Assembly: GCF_037860775.1 (NCBI RefSeq)
Contig: NZ_JBBEWC010000007.1
Span: 186,001 to 250,000 of the forward strand
Length of the DNA stretch: 64,000 bases
DNA from: Emticicia soli
Lineage (GTDB): Bacteria > Bacteroidota > Bacteroidia > Cytophagales > Spirosomataceae
Direction of reading: 5' to 3'
Position numbers and translations under genes: made by a program. Position 1 is the stretch's first letter; every line of letters begins with the position of its first letter. Shown piece by piece: positions 45,109-53,558 of this stretch. The notes below the pieces were generated by a model. That model saw only the letters and a program-made list of their open reading frames with translations. It ran no database searches and was not told the DNA's origin.

Positions 45109-45831
45109 TTAAGAAACTTGGTGTAAACCACACTCTTTTTTTGATTCTTCCCACCACCAGCGGCCTGCTCTTGGGTGTTCGCCGGGTTCAATGGCGCGTG
45201 TACAAGGTAGGCAACCAATACTGATAAAGCCTTTTCTGTGCAGTGCATTATCAGGTATTCTGTTGGTTGCAATATGCTCAAGCATCTGTTCGTAGGTCCA
45301 GTGTATAAGTGGGTTATATTTCCAAACATTGTTGCCGCCGTCCCACTCCCAAATCTTCATGTCATTTCTATTGTCAGACTGTTCGGCTCTCAGGCCTGTA
45401 ATCCAGACTTCGGCTCCGGCAAGTGCTCTTTTCAATGGCTCTATTTTTCTTATACCGCAACATTCTTTGCGGTTCTCGATAGATTCATAGAAACTGTTGA
45501 AGCCTTTTTCTGTAACAAGATTTTGAACCCTTTCGGTATTCGGAAAATAGGTTTCAATAGGCTGTTTGTAGCGAGCCCTTGTTCTGTCCATCAACTCATA
45601 AGTTTCCTGAAAAAGTCGGCCTGTATCTAAAGTAAATACTTTAATATCTAATGAGCCTTCACTCACGCTATTTTTGAAAATTGCATGGGTAATCACTTGG
45701 TCTTCTTGCCCAAAAGAGGAAGAAAAGACCACTTTGCCCGGAAACTGATTGGCTATAAAGTTGAGACCTTCGTCTAACGAAAATTTTTCTAATGTATCTA
45801 TATCAACCATTGTACTATTGATTAAAACCAA
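45109..45831 (-). CDS. cysH: Adenylyl-sulfate (APS) reductase, CysH family
   Basis: A 240-residue thioredoxin-dependent reductase giving sulfite and AMP. The Fe-S cysteine pattern Cys124-Cys125 (KECCGIRK) and Cys207-x-x-Cys210 (GCLPCTR) indicates a 4Fe-4S cluster as in APS reductases, rather than the cluster-free PAPS reductases of enteric bacteria. The catalytic Cys234 is in ECGLH near the end. Absence of an APS kinase in the operon agrees. The start at 45831 overlaps the upstream gene by ten bases; an ATG at 45810 (MVDIDTLEKF) is an equally possible start. Confidence 0.94.
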   Translation of the reverse strand: MVLINSTMVDIDTLEKFSLDEGLNFIANQFPGKVVFSSSFGQEDQVITHAIFKNSVSEGSLDIKVFTLDTGRLFQETYELMDRTRARYKQPIETYFPNTERVQNLVTEKGFNSFYESIENRKECCGIRKIEPLKRALAGAEVWITGLRAEQSDNRNDMKIWEWDGGNNVWKYNPLIHWTYEQMLEHIATNRIPDNALHRKGFISIGCLPCTRAIEPGEHPRAGRWWWEESKKECGLHQVS

Positions 45832-46703
45832 ACTTTAATGATATTGTAAACACTAAGACCAACAACCAATGTACCTACAATAAGCATGATTGTTTTTGGT
45901 GGAAACAATTTTACAAGAAACGCACCTAGTGGAGCAGCAAAAACGCCACCTAAAATAAGTCCTGCAATTGGTTGCCAAGCCTGAATATCAATAAAAAGCA
46001 TAAAGATACCTGTACTAAAGAAAGCTACAAAAAACTCAGCCGTATTTACCGTACCGATTGTTTCTTTTGGGGCATTGCCTTTATTGATAAGGTTTGAGGT
46101 AACTAAAGGCCCCCAGCCACCACCACCGATAGAATCGAAAAAACCACCGATTAAACCAAGCAAACCAAGGTTTTTATTGGTTGGGGTGCTAGGTCTCTTT
46201 TTGAATGCTTTTACAATAATAACAATTCCTAAGCCAACTAAATATAAAGAGATATAAGGGCGAATAACTTTCCCATCAATTACTTCAGAAATCAGATATG
46301 CGCCTATCATTGAGCCAACAACACCTGTAATAACGATTCTAAAAAAGAGTTTTTTATCGATATTACCAAAATATAAGTGCGAAAGACCCGAAACACCAGT
46401 TGTAAATACCTCTGCTGTATGTACGCTTGCCGTAGCATAAGCAGGTGGCACGCCCACGCCCAAAAGCATTGAGGTGCAAGTTGCGCCATAGGCCATGCCA
46501 AGCGCACCATCTACCAATTGTGCCAGAAATCCAACACCTATATAATAGATAAATAGATTATCGACACCCCATTGGAAAGAATGAATACTGGCAAAAATAC
46601 GATATGCCAGTACACCAATCAATAAAACCTTTAAGACAAGTATTGCAATAGCAATATATTTTAGTCGAACGTGAGTACTTAGAGTATTTGCAAGTCTTTC
46701 CAT
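45822..46703 (-). CDS. TauE/SafE-family permease, probable sulfite/sulfate transporter
   Basis: A 293-residue membrane protein with about eight helices in two repeats. GVGFLAQLVDGALGMAYG and LIGGFFDSIGGGGWGPLVTS are the duplicated signature loops of TauE/SafE (DUF81) anion transporters. Lying inside a sulfate-assimilation operon, it may import sulfate or export excess sulfite; direction cannot be told. It lies between cobA and cysH, with its stop overlapping the possible cysH start. Confidence 0.9.
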   Translation of the reverse strand: MERLANTLSTHVRLKYIAIAILVLKVLLIGVLAYRIFASIHSFQWGVDNLFIYYIGVGFLAQLVDGALGMAYGATCTSMLLGVGVPPAYATASVHTAEVFTTGVSGLSHLYFGNIDKKLFFRIVITGVVGSMIGAYLISEVIDGKVIRPYISLYLVGLGIVIIVKAFKKRPSTPTNKNLGLLGLIGGFFDSIGGGGWGPLVTSNLINKGNAPKETIGTVNTAEFFVAFFSTGIFMLFIDIQAWQPIAGLILGGVFAAPLGAFLVKLFPPKTIMLIVGTLVVGLSVYNIIKVWF

Positions 46704-46721
46704 TTACTGTTTTTGCTTGTC

Positions 46722-47528
46722 TTAGTTTGTTTTATTTTTTCCTGTATATTGTTGTCCGATATAGCAGAGATGTTGAACGCTATTCTGTTTCACTACATCA
46801 CCAATCAGAATAATTGCCGGATTCTTCAATGAATTATCTGCTGCAATTGCCTCAAGGTTCTGTACTTGTCCGATACCGATTTTTTGCTGAGCCGTAGATG
46901 CTTGCTGAATGATGGCAACAGGCGTATCGCCGAAGCCTTCTTCTTTAAAAATCTGTGCAATCTGAGTTAGTTTTTTCATCCCCATCAGTATCACAACAGT
47001 TGCGCTTGAATGAGCGGCTAGTCTTATGTCTTTAGACAATGACTGGTCTGATTTTGTACCTGTAATTACCCAGAAACCATCGGCCACACCACGGGCTGTA
47101 AGCGGAATTTCATAAAAACCACCCGACATAATGCTTGATACACCCGGTATATAAGCTGTTTCGATTCCTCTTTCTTTGGCATAAGCAATTTCTTCGTTAC
47201 CACGGCCAAAAATAAATGGGTCTCCGCCTTTTAACCTTACTACGTGTCCTTTTTCAAAAGCCTTTTCAGCTATCAGAAAATTGATGCTGTCTTGAGTCAC
47301 GCTTTTTTCGTAACCTCGTTTGCCCACATAGATACGCTCACAGGCCGGATGACAATACTCCAATAGTTCTTCGCTAATCAAAGCATCGTACAACACCACA
47401 TCTGCCTGGCGTAAAGCATTAATTGCTTTAAGGGTGATTAACTCAGGGTCACCCATGCCGGCACCTACAACAGTCAGTTTAGGGCAATGGTGAATGAAGT
47501 TAGGTTTTGTATCAAAAAATTTCATCAT
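46722..47528 (-). CDS. cobA: Uroporphyrinogen-III C-methyltransferase
   Basis: A 268-residue SAM-dependent methylase making precorrin-2 from uroporphyrinogen III. Family blocks are VVGAGMGDPELITLKAI, ADVVLYDALIS, RLKGGDPFIFGRGNEE and IPGVSSIMSG. It carries only the methylase domain, not the dehydrogenase/ferrochelatase part of CysG, so those siroheme steps need a gene elsewhere. Its ATG overlaps the stop of the sulfite reductase gene by four bases (ATGA), which ties cofactor supply to the siroheme enzyme. Confidence 0.95.
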   Translation of the reverse strand: MMKFFDTKPNFIHHCPKLTVVGAGMGDPELITLKAINALRQADVVLYDALISEELLEYCHPACERIYVGKRGYEKSVTQDSINFLIAEKAFEKGHVVRLKGGDPFIFGRGNEEIAYAKERGIETAYIPGVSSIMSGGFYEIPLTARGVADGFWVITGTKSDQSLSKDIRLAAHSSATVVILMGMKKLTQIAQIFKEEGFGDTPVAIIQQASTAQQKIGIGQVQNLEAIAADNSLKNPAIILIGDVVKQNSVQHLCYIGQQYTGKNKTN

Positions 47529-49615
47529 GCTTCAACTACCACAGTTTTGTTAGCTTCTCTCCAGCTAATGGCCTCTTTCAAGAAGTTTTCGGCTTCAGAA
47601 ATATAATCGATAGCAAATACCTGACTTGGTTCGTTTTTATTAATCTGTAAAACTTGCTCTTTGAAGTTACCTCCGAAGTCGTCAGCAAAGTTTTTATCAA
47701 ATTCAGAAATAACACCGTGTTGTGTACTGCTATTGATGTTTTTATCTAACAAAAGCGCTTTTGCTGTATTTACTTGTGATTGATATGCATAATAAATGGC
47801 ATCAGCCCAACGGTTTTCGTTGAAAGCATCTCTTGCCCATGCTATTTTTTCTTCTGATTCATAGAAAAGTGTAGCAACCAAGTCAATAATCACACTCGCA
47901 CACTCACCAACACCAATTTCGGTCTGGAACAATTCGTCACGGCCCCAGTCAATAAAATCAGTATCAACTAAAGTAGTTAAATCCGCAAGTGGTTTCAACA
48001 AGGCGTAAAAATATTTTTCACCTTGGCGGTCGTAGTAATCATTAAAATATTCACCATCAAGACCATTAGCTTCGTAATCGTTTAATACGATTTGTAAAAC
48101 CTGAGGGCCTCTTTTGCTTGGAACTTTTAATACTTTATCAGCAATACGGCCTTCGCCGTTGCCTTTAATACCACCACCCAACAATACTTGCAAAGCTGGT
48201 AATACTTTTCCGGCTGCTTTCATTGAGCTTCCGTGGAAACCAATGTGTGCCATGCTGTGTTGTCCACAGGCATTCATACAACCAGATATTTTTATCTGCA
48301 TGTCGGTTTCCTCAATTAACTCAGGGAAATCTTCACGGATTACTTTTTCAAACTCAAGTGTAATTTTGGTACTATCCGAAATAGCAAGATTACAAGTGTC
48401 AGTACCCGGACAAGCCGTAATATTTGCGATACTGTTGGCGCCCGGAGCAGCAAGATTGTATTCGCTTAGTACACTGAATATATATGCTAAATCTTTGGCT
48501 TGAACAAAACGGAACAATAGGCCTTGATTAACAGTAACTCTTACGTCATCAGCGATATAAGGTCTTAGTTTTTCAATCAGGCTTCTTGATACTACGCTTG
48601 ATATATCACCCAATGGTACTCTTACAAACACACCGTAGTAGCCTTCTTGTTTTTGTGCAAAAACATTGGTTTTGAACCAGTTTTGGTAGGTCTCAGAAGT
48701 GTTTTCTGGTAAGGCTTGCGCCTCTGGTGTGCTATAATTGTATAAGAACGCCGGATTTTCGGCATCGATAGGATATTTCTTTACTTTTATGGCTGTTTTT
48801 TCAGTCTCAACCAAATTCATAAATTCTTCAAAACCTATTTTGGCAATCAAGAATTTCATACGGGCTTTGTGGCGAGAATTTCTTTCGCCATAACGGTCGA
48901 AAACTCTGATTACCGCCTCAGTGAACGGAATAAGTTGGTCTACTTCCAAAAACTCATAAGCCACGTGTGCTAATTGAGGTTGCGCACCTAAACCACCACC
49001 CAACATTATTTTAAAACCTCTCTTACCATCCTGTATTTTAGGAATAAAGCCTAAATCGTGCATGAAAGTAAGGGCAGTGTCATCGTCAGTATTTGAGAAT
49101 GCTATTTTGAACTTACGGCCCATTTCCTGACAAATAGGATTTCTTAGGAAATACTCAAATGCAGCATGGGTATAAGGTGTAATATCGAAAGGTTCTTTAG
49201 GGTCGATACCCGCAGTAGGAGAGCCCGTGATGTTTCTTACGGTATTACCGCACGCTTCACGCATTGTAATATTGTCTTGCTCTAATTTCGCCCACAATTC
49301 TGGTGTTCTGTCAAGGCTCACAAAGTGAACCTGAATATCCTGGCGGGTTGTGAGGTGAAGATTACCCGTTGAGAATTCGTCAGAAATATCAGCGATTCGT
49401 TTCCATTGGTTAAGCGTCATTTTTCCGTAAGGCAACTTGATTCTTACCATCTGTACACCTTGTTGGCGCTGACCATAAACTCCTCTGGCTAAACGTAAAC
49501 TACGGAATTTCTCTTCATGAATTTTGCCTTCACGGAAAAGTCTGATTTTACGCTCTAAATCGATAATGTCTTTTTCAACAACTGGATTTTCTAATTCTGT
49601 ACGAAAACTTTGCAT
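47525..49615 (-). CDS. Siroheme sulfite/nitrite reductase with C-terminal HEPN-like extension
   Basis: A 696-residue assimilatory reductase, first in the operon. It has two ferredoxin-like half domains and two siroheme/4Fe-4S halves. The cluster ligands are Cys402 and Cys408 (ACPGTDTCN) and Cys446 and Cys450 (SGCMNACGQH). Reading as sulfite rather than nitrite reductase comes from the cys context. The last 130 residues (from about 565) form a helical extension not in E. coli CysI, resembling the HEPN-type tails seen in Bacteroidota reductases. No flavoprotein CysJ is adjacent, so ferredoxin is the likely donor. Confidence 0.92.
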   Translation of the reverse strand: MQSFRTELENPVVEKDIIDLERKIRLFREGKIHEEKFRSLRLARGVYGQRQQGVQMVRIKLPYGKMTLNQWKRIADISDEFSTGNLHLTTRQDIQVHFVSLDRTPELWAKLEQDNITMREACGNTVRNITGSPTAGIDPKEPFDITPYTHAAFEYFLRNPICQEMGRKFKIAFSNTDDDTALTFMHDLGFIPKIQDGKRGFKIMLGGGLGAQPQLAHVAYEFLEVDQLIPFTEAVIRVFDRYGERNSRHKARMKFLIAKIGFEEFMNLVETEKTAIKVKKYPIDAENPAFLYNYSTPEAQALPENTSETYQNWFKTNVFAQKQEGYYGVFVRVPLGDISSVVSRSLIEKLRPYIADDVRVTVNQGLLFRFVQAKDLAYIFSVLSEYNLAAPGANSIANITACPGTDTCNLAISDSTKITLEFEKVIREDFPELIEETDMQIKISGCMNACGQHSMAHIGFHGSSMKAAGKVLPALQVLLGGGIKGNGEGRIADKVLKVPSKRGPQVLQIVLNDYEANGLDGEYFNDYYDRQGEKYFYALLKPLADLTTLVDTDFIDWGRDELFQTEIGVGECASVIIDLVATLFYESEEKIAWARDAFNENRWADAIYYAYQSQVNTAKALLLDKNINSSTQHGVISEFDKNFADDFGGNFKEQVLQINKNEPSQVFAIDYISEAENFLKEAISWREANKTVVVEA

Positions 49616-49636
49616 AATCTCTTATTTTAACTTGCG

Positions 49637-49644
49637 CAAATATA
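49637..49644 (-). promoter_or_regulatory. Bacteroidota -7 box of the cys operon
   Basis: TATATTTG on the minus strand matches TAnnTTTG and lies 22 bases before the ATG. The -33 region is occupied by palindromes rather than a TTG, suggesting activator dependence or repressor control. Confidence 0.55.
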
Positions 49645-49652
49645 CACAAATC

Positions 49653-49673
49653 CTATAATTATTATAGACTATA
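49653..49673. promoter_or_regulatory. Overlapping palindromes upstream of the cys operon
   Basis: CTATAAT-T-ATTATAG (49653-49667) is a perfect 7+1+7 palindrome. It overlaps a second, TATAG-A-CTATA (49663-49673). Both lie 10-30 bases upstream of the -7 box. They are the natural candidate binding sites for a sulfur-responsive regulator, which is not in the window. Confidence 0.55.
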
Positions 49674-49803
49674 TGGGTGGAAAAATTTATAATATTTTCT
49701 AAGTGTCTGATAATAAGTAATTTGTGATTATATTGAGCGAAGTATATTAGTAAAATATAAGTTGATAAGTAAACCTAATCACTCAAAATTTAGTTTCACA
49801 ATA

Positions 49804-50796
49804 CTACATTAAAATATCATGCAATGGCTGAATCGGTTGTGGCAACTCGGTTTCATCAAGCATTTCTCTTAAATCAATTTCGATAGTTCGGCTCATTGAA
49901 GTTATAGGTACATCGTTTGGCCCGCCTTCAAATGGGTTCTCGGTGCTTTCGCCAACTTTTTCCATTGTTGAAAATACCCACGACACCACAATGCCAAACG
50001 GAATAGTAAGCCAAACTAAATCATCACCCAGTTTTTCAAATTCCTTAAGCATTCCGAAGGGTACTAATATCATAAATAAACGCACAAAAAATAGGTTGAT
50101 AGAAGCAAACTGCCGAGGATAAGGGAAGTTTTTAATGCGTTCGGACTTGCCTTGTTGCTCATACAGATTCACCAGCATATTTTCTAACTCTACATAATTC
50201 AGCGGTTCAATGAGTCCTTTTTCTTTTAGTTCTCTCAAATGTTTAGACTGCAAACTGATTATATGCGTAGCCCTATTCTTTTTACCTAAAACATAGGCTT
50301 CTTCTTCTGCCGACAAAAGCGTGCTTAGCTCGTCTTCAAGTTTGTTTACTTTTTCGGGCACAACAAAAAAACGTGCATACTCAACATTGTAGCTTTTTTT
50401 CATGTTTTCCCATGTTCGGCTTTCCCTTAGCTGATACCGTAGGGCTGTAAGCCATGCTATATGCCTATATATGAGCTGTTGATGTGTGTTACCGGCTTCC
50501 TCTTGTTTTACAAAATCATGCACTAAAATGCCCCATGCACGGCTGCTATTTACGATAGCTCCCCATATCTGTCGGGCTTCCCATAGCCTGTTGTAGGTTT
50601 GGGTGTTTTTGAAACCTACAATAAAGGCTGCTGCTGTGCCAACCAGTGCAATAGGTACCCACGGTATAGCTATCCACTTTATATCAAAATAGGCATATAA
50701 AACTGTAGGTATAATTGTAATAATCGTAATGAGGTAAATTTCTCGGCGAGTCCAGAAAAGGAACTCTTTTAATGGGTACATTCTTCCGACATGCAT
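49804..50796 (-). CDS. Bestrophin-family (UPF0187) membrane protein
   Basis: A 330-residue protein of the bacterial bestrophin family, homologues of which form pentameric ion channels in the inner membrane. The N-terminus has paired helices (about 20-65), followed by NTQTYNRLWEARQIWGAIVNSSR, the best-conserved block, and PFGMLKEFEKLGDDLVWLTIPFGIVVSWVFSTMEKVGE near the C-terminus, ending NPFEGGPNDVP. Ion selectivity is not predictable. It lies downstream of a methyltransferase gene on the same strand. Confidence 0.9.
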   Translation of the reverse strand: MHVGRMYPLKEFLFWTRREIYLITIITIIPTVLYAYFDIKWIAIPWVPIALVGTAAAFIVGFKNTQTYNRLWEARQIWGAIVNSSRAWGILVHDFVKQEEAGNTHQQLIYRHIAWLTALRYQLRESRTWENMKKSYNVEYARFFVVPEKVNKLEDELSTLLSAEEEAYVLGKKNRATHIISLQSKHLRELKEKGLIEPLNYVELENMLVNLYEQQGKSERIKNFPYPRQFASINLFFVRLFMILVPFGMLKEFEKLGDDLVWLTIPFGIVVSWVFSTMEKVGESTENPFEGGPNDVPITSMSRTIEIDLREMLDETELPQPIQPLHDILM

Positions 50797-50829
50797 ATAC
50801 TTGGTTTGGTTAAGTTTATTTAGTATTTG

Positions 50830-51357
50830 TTATGATTCTATCAGGGCAGCATACATTTGCCTGTTACCGTAGACAGAACGCCGTGAATTAAGTTTTTTAA
50901 TGGTACGATAGCCTAATTTAGAGAATAGGGCATGCAAGGAAGAAAAATCGATAGGGTAAGGAACCCACGCATTAGAAACATTTGAGTCGTATTCAATCAC
51001 AAGAAAACTGGCATCTGGCTTCAAATAAGATTTAAGTTTTGCTATAAAAGCCTCTTTGTCTTTTACATAATGGAGTGAATTAGCCATCAATACACCATCT
51101 AATACATGAATCGGTAAATCGGCCTTTACAAAATCAAGAATGTGCTTTTTAATATTTACATCTCTGTATAGATTTGGTATTTCAGCTAGTGCCGATTCTT
51201 GGGTGTCAATGGCATGAATGATGCTATCAGCCTCTAAGATGCTGGCCAATGCTAAAGTAAAAGTACCACTGCCGCAGCCTAAATCAGCCCAGATTTTCTT
51301 GTTTTTGGTCGAGAAACCATTGTGCGTAATTAATTGTATGGCGTCTTTCTGATCCAT
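50830..51357 (-). CDS. Class I SAM-dependent methyltransferase
   Basis: A 175-residue methyltransferase. Motif I is ADLGCGSGTFTLALAS (about 25-40), with an acidic residue at the end of the next strand (IHAIDTQ) and LDGVLMANSLHYV as motif IV. It is short, with only the Rossmann core. The methyl acceptor is unknown; small molecule or tRNA are both possible. It is upstream of the bestrophin gene by 33 bases and divergent from the thioesterase. Confidence 0.85.
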   Translation of the reverse strand: MDQKDAIQLITHNGFSTKNKKIWADLGCGSGTFTLALASILEADSIIHAIDTQESALAEIPNLYRDVNIKKHILDFVKADLPIHVLDGVLMANSLHYVKDKEAFIAKLKSYLKPDASFLVIEYDSNVSNAWVPYPIDFSSLHALFSKLGYRTIKKLNSRRSVYGNRQMYAALIES

Positions 51358-51468
51358 ATTTATTGCATATAAAGGTAGTGCAAAGGGTAAACAAGCTATG
51401 CAATATAGATAAATTTCAGAAAATTTGCGGTTGGAGGTTTAAATTTTAAGTAATTTGAAAACTATTTC

Positions 51469-51476
51469 TATTTTTG
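51469..51476 (+). promoter_or_regulatory. Bacteroidota -7 box candidate for the thioesterase
   Basis: TATTTTTG matches TAnnTTTG and lies 22 bases before the ATG at 51499. Confidence 0.45.
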
Positions 51477-51498
51477 AGAAAAATTATCAGAAGATTAT

Positions 51499-52029
51499 AT
51501 GTTTGAAAAAATCAGCGAGCACGAACTGCCCAAAGTTACCGAATCTAAAGCCATTATCCGTTTTCAGGACTGCGACCCTTTGCAACATTTGAATAACTCA
51601 AAATATTTCGATTATTATTTTAATTCCCGAGAAGACCAGGTTGCCAAATTATATGGCTTTAAGTTTTCGGAGGTATTTAAAAACTACAAAACAAGTTGGG
51701 TGGTGTATCAGCATCAGATAGCCTACATTCGTCCTGCGGTAGTGAGCGAATGGGTTAAGATTTTCACTAGAGTAGTTTATTTCGATAACGATACTTTGGT
51801 AACGGAATATTTTATGACTGATGAAGACATGAGTGAATTGAAAAACTTCATGTGGACTACCAGTAAATACGTAAGCGTAGAAACGGGTAGGAGGGTACCT
51901 CATCAAAAAGACATTATGCATTACCTGGCTGCCACTTGTGAGAAAAATGTGAATTTTAAAGAAACAAGCTTCAACGAGCGCATAAAAGTAATAAAGCAGG
52001 AGCTTTTGCTAAAGCAAGCTTCATTGTAA
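51499..52029 (+). CDS. Hotdog-fold acyl-CoA thioesterase
   Basis: A 176-residue 4HBT-type thioesterase. The active-site motif RFQDCDPLQHLNNSKYFDYY, with the catalytic Asp and the H-x-N turn, and the following helix are diagnostic. YQHQIAYIRPAVVSEWVKIFTRVVYFDNDTLV (read as strands) completes the core. It hydrolyses an acyl-CoA or acyl-ACP; chain specificity cannot be deduced. It converges with RNase Z, 5 bases away. Confidence 0.88.
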   Translation: MFEKISEHELPKVTESKAIIRFQDCDPLQHLNNSKYFDYYFNSREDQVAKLYGFKFSEVFKNYKTSWVVYQHQIAYIRPAVVSEWVKIFTRVVYFDNDTLVTEYFMTDEDMSELKNFMWTTSKYVSVETGRRVPHQKDIMHYLAATCEKNVNFKETSFNERIKVIKQELLLKQASL

Positions 52030-52056
52030 AAGGCTTACAATTTAAAAGTAAGCCCT
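52028..52056 (-). terminator. Terminator spanning the rnz stop codon
   Basis: On the minus strand GGCTTAC ... GTAAGCC followed by TTTTAC; the stem includes the last codons of rnz. On the plus strand it is followed by CCTTCTT and may also end the thioesterase transcript. Confidence 0.5.
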
Positions 52057-52946
52057 TCTTGTGCCAAATGGGTGTTTTCAAATACGGCCTTTGCTTCTGC
52101 AAGGTGCGTATCAAGCGTTTTGTAACGTGACGAATAATGCCCGATAATCAGCTGTTTTGCGTTTGATTTAAGCGCAATTGTAGCTGCTTGGCTAGCCGTA
52201 GAATGGTTGGTTTGTTGCGCACGTTTCAGTTCTGCCTCAATGAATGTAGCCTCATGAAAAATAGTAGTAACATTTTGCAATTGAGGAATTATAGCTTCAT
52301 TATAAGCTGTATCTGAGCAATAGGCAAACGACTTTGAGGCTGCCCCTTCTGTAGTATACTCTTCGTTTTTATAGATTGCGCCGGTTAATGGGTCTTCAAC
52401 GTCGTGGCCCTCTTTCAGTTTTTTAAGATATGGAATCGGGAAATTTTCCGGTAGTTTATCAACCAATAATTTCCTCTTCGTTGGTTTAGTTCTAAACAAA
52501 AAGCCTGCACAGTCTATTCTGTGTATCAAAGGAATAGTTTCAACCGTAAGTGCTGAAGTATCAAGAATGACACCTGGTTTTGCCGGATCTGTAACTACAA
52601 AGTTGATTTTGTAATGTAAGAATGTATGAGAATATTTAAACTGAGTTGTCAGGATTTCAGCTAACTCGGTTGGCCCATAAATCGTTAAATCATCTTTCCG
52701 CTGATTAAGATTCCAGCTTGATAACAAGCCGATTAGCCCAAAATAATGGTCACCATGCAAATGGCTTATAAAAATATGGCGGATACGGTACGTACGAACC
52801 TTATGCTCTAATAAACGGAACTGGGTACCCTCACCACAATCAATCAAAAAATGTTCATTTTCAAATGTCAACAAATAAGCTGATGGATTATGTTCGAGCA
52901 CCGGAGTAGCAGAGCCTGTACCAAGTATTAAGAGTTCAAAATTCAT
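52035..52946 (-). CDS. rnz: Ribonuclease Z
   Basis: A 303-residue metallo-beta-lactamase nuclease that removes 3' trailers from tRNA precursors. The zinc motif is His62-x-His64-x-Asp66-His67 (SHLHGDHYFGL), with further ligands in FAYCSDTAYNE and IIGHYSSRY. The N-terminal ILGTGSATP is typical of RNase Z. The ATG at 52944-52946 is preferred over one 21 bases upstream since the family starts just before this strand. A CCC/GGGGG hairpin, similar in position to the permease repeats, lies just upstream. Confidence 0.94.
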   Translation of the reverse strand: MNFELLILGTGSATPVLEHNPSAYLLTFENEHFLIDCGEGTQFRLLEHKVRTYRIRHIFISHLHGDHYFGLIGLLSSWNLNQRKDDLTIYGPTELAEILTTQFKYSHTFLHYKINFVVTDPAKPGVILDTSALTVETIPLIHRIDCAGFLFRTKPTKRKLLVDKLPENFPIPYLKKLKEGHDVEDPLTGAIYKNEEYTTEGAASKSFAYCSDTAYNEAIIPQLQNVTTIFHEATFIEAELKRAQQTNHSTASQAATIALKSNAKQLIIGHYSSRYKTLDTHLAEAKAVFENTHLAQEGLTFKL

Positions 52947-53076
52947 AGTAATCCCATATCCCTCCACGGGGGATTTTTACAATAAATAAAATCTAGCTTG
53001 ACTATTCTATTGTGAAGCGGATAACCAGGCAGTTCAGGTCTTAGAAGCTATTTAAGTGGTAACTTAAAGCAGTTTC

Positions 53077-53499
53077 TTAGTATTTTTCTTCTTGAAAACC
53101 ATTTTCTTCTCCCAAATCAAATTCGTCGTCACTTTCTTCACGGAAATCATTCTCCAAGTCATTCATAAATACCGCATCAATCGCCTCTTCAGTTGTTGGC
53201 AAAATCACAAGTTCCGGCACTTTGGCCGAATCAATCTCATCAATAAGATCATCGTCTTTGGTAGCAATTATAAACAGCCCTTGTTCGTTTCTACACACTC
53301 TTGTTGCTTTTCTTATGAGCGTAAGTCCATCGTTGTCTACTTCGGTTACTTTCGCAAAATCAGCTATCATATTGGTGTAACCTTCACGATAAAGTTGCAC
53401 AACGAGTTTTTCGAATGCAGGAGTAATTTCTGCACCAAAAGTAGTTTCATCTAATGATATAAGCGCGTATTGCTCGGTCTTATCAATTTTGTAATTCAT
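53077..53499 (-). CDS. STAS-domain protein with acidic tail
   Basis: A 140-residue protein whose first 105 residues fit the STAS fold of anti-sigma-factor antagonists (YALISLDETTFGAEITPAFEKLV, then ANMIADFAKVTEVDNDGLTLIRKATRVCRNEQGLFII, read in parts). The position of the usual phosphorylated Ser is occupied by the acidic segment VDNDGL, so switching by phosphorylation is doubtful. The last 30 residues are strongly acidic. It may be a regulatory scaffold; no partner kinase or sigma factor is nearby. Confidence 0.8.
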   Translation of the reverse strand: MNYKIDKTEQYALISLDETTFGAEITPAFEKLVVQLYREGYTNMIADFAKVTEVDNDGLTLIRKATRVCRNEQGLFIIATKDDDLIDEIDSAKVPELVILPTTEEAIDAVFMNDLENDFREESDDEFDLGEENGFQEEKY

Positions 53500-53558
53500 A
53501 ATAAAACGTCAGGTATTTTTGCAAAGGTAAGCGAAAATTTTATTTTCCTTCAAATGAT

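Noticed and set aside
53077..53454. Plus-strand frame of about 120 residues opposite the STAS gene
   Set aside because: The minus-strand STAS protein has a recognisable fold; the opposite frame has none.
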